Source: Odiellus spinosus
Lineage: Eukaryota > Arthropoda > Arachnida > Opiliones > Phalangiidae
NCBI GenBank assembly: GCA_963920705.1
Contig: CAWUCO010000268.1
Location: 2,356,001 to 2,420,000 of the forward strand
Direction of reading: 5' to 3'
Length of the DNA: 64,000 bases
Shown here: piece by piece, positions 51,237-61,734 of the stretch
Numbering within the stretch: the first letter of the stretch is position 1
How the letters are laid out: every line of letters begins with the position of its first letter
Notes under the pieces: generated by a model
Told to the model about the DNA's origin: nothing
Seen by the model: the letters and a program-made list of their open reading frames with translations, nothing else
The model's database searches: none
Program-made: the position numbers and the translations under genes

Positions 51237-51584
51237 CCAAAACTCTTGATTTTCAGATAGACCAATATTTGCTCTTTCGAGTGGTCTTAATTTTGTCTAA
51301 ATCGCTTAAAAATCAAAAGTTTTGTGTCCATTTGAATCCAATAATCTTGGATTTTTAAGCGTTTTTGCTTTATTTTAACCAATTTTATATTTGTCACAAT
51401 TTTGCAATTTAGACAAAACCAAAGTCATTCGAAAGAGCAATTAATGGACAGTCTAAATAATAAGAGTTTTCAAAAATCCGTTGAAAAACAAGAAAAGTAT
51501 GGCCAATTCAAGAAACCATACAATATCAAAATAGTCAAATTTCAGATTTTAAAAATTCGCTTTTTGATTTTAGATGTTTTTTGA

Positions 51585-51615
51585 ATTGGCCATATTTTTC
51601 TTGTTTTTCAAGGGA
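51585..51615 (+). other. Arm-to-arm hybrid junction without an inversion
   Basis: The monomer starting near 51,404 has AGAAAAGTATGG and GATTTTAGATG, the left flank of the inverted monomer, and enters GGCCATATTTTTCTTG, which is reversed arm 1. It then continues directly as + arm 2 (TTTTTCAAGGGATTTTCC). Arm 2 thus carries about 25 bp of reversed arm 1 while no inverted monomer follows. This looks like deletion of an inverted monomer by recombination, or arm-to-arm gene conversion. Confidence 0.75.
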
Positions 51616-52735
51616 TTTTCCAAAACTCATGTTTTTTAGATAGACCAATATTTGCTCTTTCGAGTGGTCTAATTTTGTCTAAATCGCTTAAAAATCAAAA
51701 GTTTTGTGTCCATTTGAATCCAATAATCTTGGATTTTTAAGCGTTTTTGCTTAATTTTAACCAATTTTATATTGGTCACAATTTTGCAATTTAGACAAAA
51801 CCAAAGTCATTCGAAAGAGCAATTAATGGACAGTCTAAATAATAAGAGTTTTCAAAAATCCGTTGAAAAACAAGAAAAATATGGACAATTCAAGAAATCA
51901 TAGCATATCAAAATAGTCAAATTTCAGATTTTAAAAATTCGCTTTTTGATATTAGATGTTTTTTGAATTGGCTATATTTTCCATGTTTTCAACGGATTTT
52001 CCAAAACTCTTGTTTTTTAGATAGACCAATATTTGCTCTTTCGAGTGGTGTTAATTTTGTCTAAATCGCTTAAAAATCAAAAGTTTTGTGTCCATTTGAA
52101 TCCAATAATCTTGGATTTTTAAGTGTTTTTGCTTTATTTTAACCAATTTTATATTTGTCACAATTTTGCAATTTAGACAAAACCAAAGTCATTCGAAAGA
52201 GCAATTAATGGACAGTCTAAATAATAAGAGTTTTCAAAAATCCGTTGAAAAACAAGAAAAATATGGCCAATTCAAGAAATCATAGCATATCAAAATAGTC
52301 AAATTTCAGATTTTAAAAATTCGCTTTTTGATATTAGATGTTTTTTGAATTGTCCATATTTTCCATGTTTTTCAAGGGATTTTCCAAAACTCATGTTTTT
52401 TAGATAGACCAATATTTGCTCTTTCGAGTGGTCTAATTTTGTCTAAATCGCTTAAAAATCAAAAGTTTTGTGTCCATTTGAATCCAATAATCTTGGATTT
52501 TTAAGTGTTTTTGCTTAATTTTAACCAATTTTATAATTGTCACAATTTTGCAATTTAGACAAAACCAAAGTCATTCGAAAGAGCAATTAATGGACAGTCT
52601 AAATAATAAGAGTTTTCAGAAATCCGTTGAAAAACAAGAAAAGTATGGCCAATTCAAGAAACCATACAATATCAAAATAGTCAAATTTCAGATTTTAAAA
52701 ATTCGCTTTTTGATTTTAGATGTTTTTTGAATTGG

Positions 52736-53147
52736 CCATATTTTTCTTGTTTTTCAACGGATTTTTGAAAACTCTTATTATTTAGACTGTCCATTAATTG
52801 CTCTTTCGAATGACTTTCGTTTTGTCTAAATTGCAAAATTGTGACAAATATAAAATTGGTTAAAATTAAGCAAAAACGCTTAAAAATTCAAGATTATTGG
52901 ATTCAAATGGACACAAAACTTTTGATTTTTAAGCGATTTAGACAAAATTAGACCACTCGAAAGAGCAAATATTGGTCTATCTAAAAAACAAGAGTTTTGG
53001 AAAATCCGTTGAAAAACATGGAAAATATAGCCAATTCAAAAAACATCTAATATCAAAAAGCGAATTTTTAAAATCTGAAATTTGACTATTTTGATATTGT
53101 ATGGTTTCTTGAATTGGCCATATTTTTCTTGTTTTTCAACGGATTTT
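52736..53147 (-). repeat. Single inverted monomer, copy 5
   Basis: Same junctions, 1,911 bp (five monomers) from copy 4. The shorter step results from loss of two monomers from the 7-monomer unit. Confidence 0.88.
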
Positions 53148-55213
53148 CCAAAACTCTTGATTTTCAGATAGACCAATATTTGCTCTTTCGAGTGGTCTTA
53201 ATTTTGTCTAAATCGCTTAAAAATCAAAAGTTTTGTGTCCATTTGAATCCAATAATCTTGGATTTTTAAGCGTTTTTGCTTTATTTTAACCAATTTTATA
53301 TTTGTCACAATTTTGCAATTTAGACAAAACCAAAGTCATTCGAAAGAGCAATTAATGGACAGTCTAAATAATAAGAGTTTTCAAAAATCCGTTGAAAAAC
53401 AAGAAAAATATGGCCAATTCAAGAAATCATAGAATATCAAAATAGTCAAATTTCAGATTTTCAAAATTCGCTTTTTGATATTAGATGTTTTTTGAATTGT
53501 CCATATTTTCCATGTTTTTCAAGGGATTTTCCAAAACTCATGTTTTTTAGATAGACCAATATTTGCTCTTTCGAGTGGTCTAATTTTGTCTAAATCGCTT
53601 AAAAATCAAAAGTTTTGTGTCCATTTGAATCCAATAATCTTGGATTTTTAAGCGTTTTTGCTTAATTTTAACCAATTTTATATTGGTCACAATTTTGCAA
53701 TTTAGACAAAACCAAAGTCATTCGAAAGAGCAATTAATGGACAGTCTAAATAACAAGAGTTTTCAAAAATCCGTTGAAAAACAAGAAAAATATGGCCAAT
53801 TCAAGAAACCATACAATATCAAAATAGTCAAATTTCAGATTTTAAAAATTCGCTTTTTGATATTAGATATTTTTTGAATTGGCTATATTTTCCATGTTTT
53901 TCAACGGATTTTCCAACACTCTTGTTTTTTAGATAGACCAATATTTGCTCTTTCGAGTGGTCTTAATTTTGTCTAAATCGCTTAAAAATCAAAAGTTTTG
54001 TGTCCATTTGAATCCAATAATCTTGGATTTTTAAGCGTTTTTGCTTTATTTTAACCAATTTTATATTGGTCACAATTTTGCAATTTAGACAAAACCAAAG
54101 TCATTCGAAAGAGCAATTATTGGACAGTCTAAATAATAAGAGTTTTCAAAAATCCGTTGAAAAACAAGAAAAATATGGCCAATTCAAGAAATCATAGAAT
54201 ATCAAAATAGTCAAATTTCAGATATTCAAAATTCCCTTTTTGATATTAGATGTTTTTTGAATTGTTTTTTGAATTCCATGTTTTTCAAGGGATTTTCCAA
54301 AACTCATGTTTTTTAGATAGACCAATATTTGCTCTTTCGAGTGGTATAATTTTGTCTAAATCGCTTAAAAATCCAAAGTTTTGTGTCCATTTGAATCCAA
54401 TAATCTTGGATTTTTTAGTGTTTTTGCTTTATTTTAACCAATTTTATATTTGTCACAATTTTGCAATTTAGACAAAACCAAAGTCATTCGAAAGAGCAAT
54501 TAATGGACAGTCTAAATAATAAGAGTTTTCAAAAATCCGTTGAAAAACAAGAAAAATATGGCCAATTCAAGAAACCATACAATATCAAAATAGTCAAATT
54601 TCAGATTTTAAAAATTCGCTTTTTGATATTAGATGTTTTTTGAATTGGCTATATTTTCCATGTTTTTCAACGGATTTTCCAAAACTCTTGTTTTTTAGAT
54701 AGACCAATATTTGCTCTTTCGAGTGGTCTTAATTTTGTCCAAATCGCTTAAAAATCCAAAGTTTTGTGTCCATTTGAATCCAATAATCTTGGATTTTTTA
54801 GTGTTTTTGCTTTATTTTAACCAATTTTATATTTGTCACAATTTTGCAATTTAGACAAAACCAAAGACATTCGAAAGAGCAATTAATGGACAGTCTAAAT
54901 AATAAGAGTTTTCAAAAATCCGTTGAAAAACAAGAAAAATATGGACAATTCAAGAAATCATAGCATATCAAAATAGTCAAATTTCAGATTTTAAAAATTC
55001 GCTTTTTGATATTAGATGCTTTTTGAATTGTCCATATTTTCCATGTTTTTCAACGGATTTTCCAAAACTCATGTTTTTTAGATAGACCAATATTTGCTCT
55101 TTTGAGTGGTCTAATTTTGTCTAAATCGCTTAAAAATCAAAAGTTTTGTGTCCATTTGAATCAAATAATCTTGGATTTTTAAGCGTTTTTGCTTAATTAT
55201 AACCAATTTTATA

Positions 55214-57910
55214 TTGGTCACAATTTTGCAATTTAGACAAAACCAAAGTCATTCGAAAGAGCAATTAATGGACAGTCTAAATAACAAGAGTTTTCAAAAA
55301 TCCGTTGAAAAACAAGAAAAATATGGCCAATTCAAGAAACCATACAATATCAAAATAGTCAAATTTCAGATTTTAAAAATTCGCTTTTTGATATTAGATG
55401 TTTTTTGAATTGTCCATATTTTCCATGTTTTTCAAGGGATTTTCCAAAACTCATGTTTTTTAGATAGACCAATATTTGCTCTTTCGAGTGGTCTAATTTT
55501 GTCTAAATCGCTTAAAAATCAAAAGTTTTGTGTCCATTTGAATCCAATAATCTTGGATTTTTAAGCGTTTTTGCTTAATTTTAACCAATTTTATATTGGT
55601 CACAATTTTGCAATTTAGACAAAACCAAAGTCATTCGAAAGAGCAATTAATGGACAGTCTAAATAATAAGAGTTTTCAAAAATCCGTTGAAAAACAAGAA
55701 AAATATGGCCAATTCAAGAAACCATACAATATCAAAATAGTCAAATTTCAGATTTTAAAAATTCGCTTTTTGATATTAGATGTTTTTTGAATTGGCTATA
55801 TTTTCCATGTTTTTCAACGGATTTTCCAAAACTCTTGTTTTTTAGATAGACCAATATTTGCTCTTTCGAGTGGTCTTAATTTTGTCTAAATCGCTTAAAA
55901 ATCAAAAGTTTTGTGTCCATTTGAATCCAATAATCTTGGATTTTTAAGCGTTTTTGCTTTATTTTAACCAATTTTATATTTGTCACAATTTTGCAATTTA
56001 GACAAAACCAAAGTCATTCGAAAGAGCAATTATTGGACAGTCTAAATAATAAGAGTTTTCAAAAATCCGTTGAAAAACAAGAAAAATATGGCCAATTCAA
56101 GAAATCATAGAATATCAAAATAGTCAAATTTCAGATATTCAAAATTCCCTTTTTGATATTAGATGTTTTTTGAATTGTTTTTTGAATTCCATGTTTTTCA
56201 AGGGATTTTCCAAAACTCATGTTTTTTAGATAGACCAATATTTGCTCTTTCGAGTGGTCTAATTTTGTCTAAATCGCTTAAAAATCCAAAGTTTTGTGTC
56301 CATTTGAATCCAATAATCTTGGATTTTTTAGTGTTTTTGCTTTATTTTAACCAATTTTATATTTGTCACAATTTTGCAATTTAGACAAAACCAAAGTCAT
56401 TCGAAAGAGCAATTAATGGACAGTCTAAATAATAAGAGTTTTCAAAAATCCGTTGAAAAACAAGAAAAATATGGACAATTCAAGAAATCATAGCATATCA
56501 AAATAGTCAAATTTCAGATTTTAAAAATTCGCTTTTTGATATTAGATGCTTTTTGAATTGTCCATATTTTCCATGTTTTTCAACGGATTTTCCAAAACTC
56601 ATGTTTTTTAGATAGACCAATATTTGCTCTTTTGAGTGGTCTAATTTTGTCTAAATCGCTTAAAAATCAAAAGTTTTGTGTCCATTTGAATCAAATAATC
56701 TTGGATTTTTAAGCGTTTTTGCTTAATTATAACCAATTTTATATTGGTCACAATTTTGCAATTTAGACAAAACCAAAGTCATTCGAAAGAGCAATTAATG
56801 GACAGTCTAAATAACAAGAGTTTTCAAAAATCCGTTGAAAAACAAGAAAAATATGGCCAATTCAAGAAACCATACAATATCAAAATAGTCAAATTTCAGA
56901 TTTTAAAAATTCGCTTTTTGATATTAGATGTTTTTTGAATTGGCTATATTTTCCATGTTTTCAACGGATTTTCCAAAACTCTTGTTTTTTAGATAGACCA
57001 ATATTTGCTCTTTCGAGTGGTCTTAATTTTGTCCAAATCGCTTAAAAATCAAAAGTTTTGTGTCCATTTGAATCCAATAATCTTGGATTTTTAAGTGTTT
57101 TTGCTTTATTTTAACCAATTTTATATTTGTCACAATTTTGCAATTTAGACAAAACCAAAGTCATTCGAAAGAGCAATTAATGGACAGTCTAAATAATAAG
57201 AGTTTTCAAAAATCCGTTGAAAAACAAGAAAAATATGGCCAATTCAAGAAATCATAGCATATCAAAATAGTCAAATTTCATATTTTAAAAATTCGCTTTT
57301 TGATATTAGATGTTTTTTGAATTGTCCATATTTTCCATTTTTTCAAGGGATTTTCCAAAACTCATGTTTTTTAGATAGACCAATATTTGCTCTTTCGAGT
57401 GGTCTTAATTTTGTCTAAATCGCTTAAAAATCAAAAGTTTTGTGTCCATTTGAATCCAATAATCTTGGATTTTTAAGCGTTTTTGCTTAATTTTAACCAA
57501 TTTTATATTTGTCACAATTTTGCAATTTAGACAAAACCAAAGTCATTCGAAAGAGCAATTATTGGACAGTCTAAATAATAAGAGTTTTCAAAAATCCGTT
57601 GAAAAACAAGAAAAATATGGCCAATTCAAGAAATCATAGAATATCAAAATAGTCAAATTTCAGATATTCAAAATTCCCTTTTTGATATTAGATGTTTTTT
57701 GAATTGTTTTTTGAATTCCATGTTTTTCAAGGGATTTTTCAAAACTCATGTTTTTTAGATAGACCAATATTTGCTCTTTCGAGTGGTCTAATTTTGTCTA
57801 AATCGCTTAAAAATCCAAAGTTTTGTGTCCATTTGAATCCAATAATCTTGGATTTTTTAGTGTTTTTGCTTTATTTTAACCAATTTTATATTTGTCACAA
57901 TTTTGCAATT
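55214..57910 (+). repeat. 10-monomer-period repeat, copy 1 (offset 3,824 bp)
   Basis: Monomers at 55,214, 55,596, 56,163, 56,744 and 57,692 have counterparts at 59,038, 59,420, 59,987, 60,568 and 61,516, each 3,824 bp away. About seven consecutive monomers match in order. Confidence 0.75.
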
Positions 57911-59037
57911 TAGACAAAACCAAAGTCATTCGAAAGAGCAATTAATGGACAGTCTAAATAATAAGAGTTTTCAAAAATCCGTTGAAAAACAAGCAAAATA
58001 TGGCCAATTCAAGAAATCATAGCATATCAAAATAGTCAAATTTCAGATTTTAAAAATTCGCTTTTTGATATTAGATGTTTTTTGAATTGTAAATATTTTC
58101 CATGTTTTTCAAGGGATTTTCCAAAACTCATGTTTTTTAGATAGACCAATATTTGCTCTTTCGAGTGGTCTAATTTTGTCTAAATCGCTTAAAAATCAAA
58201 AGTTTTGTGTCCATTTGAATCCAATAATCTTGGATTTTTAAGCGTTTTTGCTTAATTTTAACCAATTTTATATTGGTCACAATTTTGCAATTTAGACAAA
58301 ACCAAAGTCATTCGAAAGAGCAATTAATGGACAGTCTAAATAACAAGAGTTTTCAAAAATCCGTTGAAAAACAATAAAAATATGGCCAATTCAAGAAATC
58401 ATAGAATATCAAAATAGTCAAATTTCAGATATTCAAAATTCCCTTTTTGATATTAGATGTTTTTTTAATTGTTTTTTGAATTCCATGTTTTTCAAGGGAT
58501 TTTCCAAAACTCATGTTTTTTAGATAGACCAATATTTGCTCTTTCGAGTGGTCTAATTTTGTCTAAATCGCTTAAAAATCCAAAGTTTTGTGTCCATTTG
58601 AATCCAATAATCTTGGATTTTTTAGTGTTTTTGCTTTATTTTAACCAATTTTATATTTGTCACAATTTTGCAATTTAGACAAAACCAAAGTCATTCGAAA
58701 GAGCAATTAATGGACAGTCTAAATAATAAGAGTTTTCAAAAATCCGTTGAAAAACAAGAAAAATATGGACAATTCAAGAAATCATAGCATATCAAAATAG
58801 TCAAATTTCAGATTTTAAAAATTCGCTTTTTGATATTAGATGCTTTTTGAATTGTCCATATTTTCCATGTTTTTCAACGGATTTTCCAAAACTCATGTTT
58901 TTAAGATAGACCAATATTTGCTCTTTTGAGTGGTCTAATTTTGTCTAAATCGCTTAAAAATCAAAAGTTTTGTGTCCATTTGAATCAAATAATCTTGGAT
59001 TTTTAAGCGTTTTTGCTTAATTATAACCAATTTTATA

Positions 59038-61734
59038 TTGGTCACAATTTTGCAATTTAGACAAAACCAAAGTCATTCGAAAGAGCAATTAATGGACAGT
59101 CTAAATAACAAGAGTTTTCAAAAATCCGTTGAAAAACAAGAAAAATATGGCCAATTCAAGAAACCATACAATATCAAAATAGTCAAATTTCAGATTTTAA
59201 AAATTCGCTTTTTGATATTAGATGTTTTTTGAATTGTCCATATTTTCCATGTTTTTCAAGGGATTTTCCAAAACTCATGTTTTTTAGATAGACCAATATT
59301 TGCTCTTTCGAGTGGTCTAATTTTGTCTAAATCGCTTAAAAATCAAAAGTTTTGTGTCCATTTGAATCCAATAATCTTGGATTTTTAAGCGTTTTTGCTT
59401 AATTTTAACCAATTTTATATTGGTCACAATTTTGCAATTTAGACAAAACCAAAGTCATTCGAAAGAGCAATTAATGGACAGTCTAAATAATAAGAGTTTT
59501 CAAAAATCCGTTGAAAAACAAGAAAAATATGTCCAATTCAAGAAACCATACAATATCAAAATAGTCAAATTTCAGATTTTAAAAATTCGCTTTTTGATAT
59601 TAGATGTTTTTTGAATTGGCTATATTTTCCATGTTTTTCAACGGATTTTCCAAAACTCTTGTTTTTTAGATAGACCAATATTTGCTCTTTCGAGTGGTCT
59701 TAATTTTGTCTAAATCGCTTAAAAATCAAAAGTTTTGTGTCCATTTGAATCCAATAATCTTGGATTTTTAAGCGTTTTTGCTTTATTTTAACCAATTTTA
59801 TATTTGTCACAATTTTGCAATTTAGACAAAACCAAAGTCATTCGAAAGAGCAATTATTGGACAGTCTAAATAATAAGAGTTTTCAAAAATCCGTTGAAAA
59901 ACAAGAAAAATATGGCCAATTCAAGAAATCATAGAATATCAAAATAGTCAAATTTCAGATATTCAAAATTCCCTTTTTGATATTAGATGTTTTTTGAATT
60001 GTTTTTTGAATTCCATGTTTTTCAAGGGATTTTCCAAAACTCATGTTTTTTAGATAGACCAATATTTGCTCTTTCGAGTGGTCTAATTTTGTCTAAATCG
60101 CTTAAAAATCCAAAGTTTTGTGTCTATTTGAATCCAATAATCTTGGATTTTTTAGTGTTTTTGCTTTATTTTAACCAATTTTATATTTGTCACAATTTTG
60201 CAATTTAGACAAAACCAAAGTCATTCGAAAGAGCAATTAATGGACAGTCTAAATAATAAGAGTTTTCAAAAATCCGTTGAAAAACAAGAAAAATATGGAC
60301 AATTCAAGAAATCATAGCATATCAAAATAGTCAAATTTCAGATTTTAAAAATTCGCTTTTTGATATTAGATGCTTTTTGAATTGTCCATATTTTCCATGT
60401 TTTTCAACGGATTTTCCAAAACTCATGTTTTTTAGATAGACCAATATTTGCTCTTTTGAGTGGTCTGATTTTGTCTAAATCGCTTAAAAATCAAAAGTTT
60501 TGTGTCCATTTGAATCAAATAATCTTGGATTTTTAAGCGTTTTTGCTTAATTATAACCAATTTTATATTGGTCACAATTTTGCAATTTAGACAAAACCAA
60601 AGTCATTCGAAAGAGCAATTAATGGACAGTCTAAATAACAAGAGTTTTCAAAAATCCGTTGAAAAACAAGAAAAATATGGCCAATTCAAGAAACCATACA
60701 ATATCAAAATAGTCAAATTTCAGATTTTAAAAATTCGCTTTTTGATATTAGATGTTTTTTTAATTGGCTATATTTTCCATGTTTTCAACGGATTTTCCAA
60801 AACTCATGTTTTTTAGATAGACCAATATTTGCTCTTTTGAGTGGTCTAATTTTGTCTAAATCGCTTAAAAATCAAAAGTTTTGTGTCCATTTGAATCCAA
60901 TAATCTTGGATTTTTAAGTGTTTTTGCTTTATTTTAACCAATTTTATATTTGTCACAATTTTGCAATTTAGACAAAACCAAAGTCATTCGAAAGAGCAAT
61001 TAATGGACAGTCTAAATAATAAGAGTTTTCAAAAATCCGTTGAAAAACAAGAAAAATATGGCCAATTCAAGAAATCATAGCATATCAAAATAGTCAAATT
61101 TCAGATTTTAAAAATTCGCTTTTTGATATTAGATGTTTTTTGAATTGTCCATATTTTCCATGTTTTTCAAGGGATTTTCCAAAACTCATGTTTTTTAGAT
61201 AGACCAATATTTGCTCTTTCGAGTGGTCTTAATTTTGTCTAAATCGCTTTAAAATCAAAAGTTTTGTGTCCATTTGAATCCAATAATCTTGGATTTTTAA
61301 GCGTTTTTGCTTTATTTTAACCAATTTTATATTTGTCACAATTTTGCAATTTAGACAAAACCAAAGTCATTCGAAAGAGCAATTATTGGACAGTCTAAAT
61401 AATAAGAGTTTTCAAAAATCCGTTGAAAAACAAGAAAAATATGGCCAATTCAAGAAATCATAGAATATCAAAATAGTCAAATTTCAGATATTCAAAATTC
61501 CCTTTTTGATATTAGATGTTTTTTTAATTGTTTTTTGAATTCCATGTTTTTCAAGGGATTTTCCAAAACTCATGTTTTTTAGATAGACCAATATTTGCTC
61601 TTTCGAGTGGTCTTATTTTGTCTAAATCGCTTAAAAATCCAAAGTTTTGTGTCCATTTGAATCCAATAATCTTGGATTTTTTAGTGTTTTTGCTTTATTT
61701 TAACCAATTTTATATTTGTCACAATTTTGCAATT
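59038..61734 (+). repeat. 10-monomer-period repeat, copy 2
   Basis: Second copy of the segment at 55,214-57,910. Private changes include TATGTCCAATTC near 59,528, GTGTCTATTTG near 60,120, GTGGTCTGATTTTG near 60,461 and TTTTTTTAATTGG near 60,754. The last of these removes a TGA and lengthens a meaningless reading frame. Confidence 0.75.

Larger units (their letters stand above)
49095..51771 (+). repeat. 7-monomer higher-order repeat with inverted monomer, copy B
   Basis: Same monomer order as copy A at an offset of 2,677 bp through the inverted monomer at 50,825-51,236. The last monomer (from 51,402) is instead a hybrid of the AGAAAAGTATGG type with an AAGGG plus CATG arm 2, so the copy is recombined at its right end. 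Confidence 0.75.
40494..61540 (+). repeat. EcoRI-type monomer subfamily (10 copies)
   Basis: A distinct monomer has its arm 2 start replaced by TTGTTTTTTGAATTCCATG, creating GAATTC at 40504, 44328, 47006, 49683, 54271, 56184, 57713, 58478, 60008 and 61537. Linked changes in the same monomer include AATTATTGGACAG, which loses ATTAAT, plus ATTCAAAATTCCC in the centre, TTAAAAATCCAAAG and GGATTTTTTAGTG, which weakens the spacer hairpin. The copy at 58,478 keeps AATTAATGG and looks recombinant. No GAATTC was noticed elsewhere in the window. Other monomer types lie between these copies. Confidence 0.85.

Noticed and set aside
60568-60816. 82-residue frame
   Set aside because: A single TGA to TAA-frame change (TTTTTTTAATTGG) in one monomer copy lengthens the common arm 1 frame. 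It is private to this copy.
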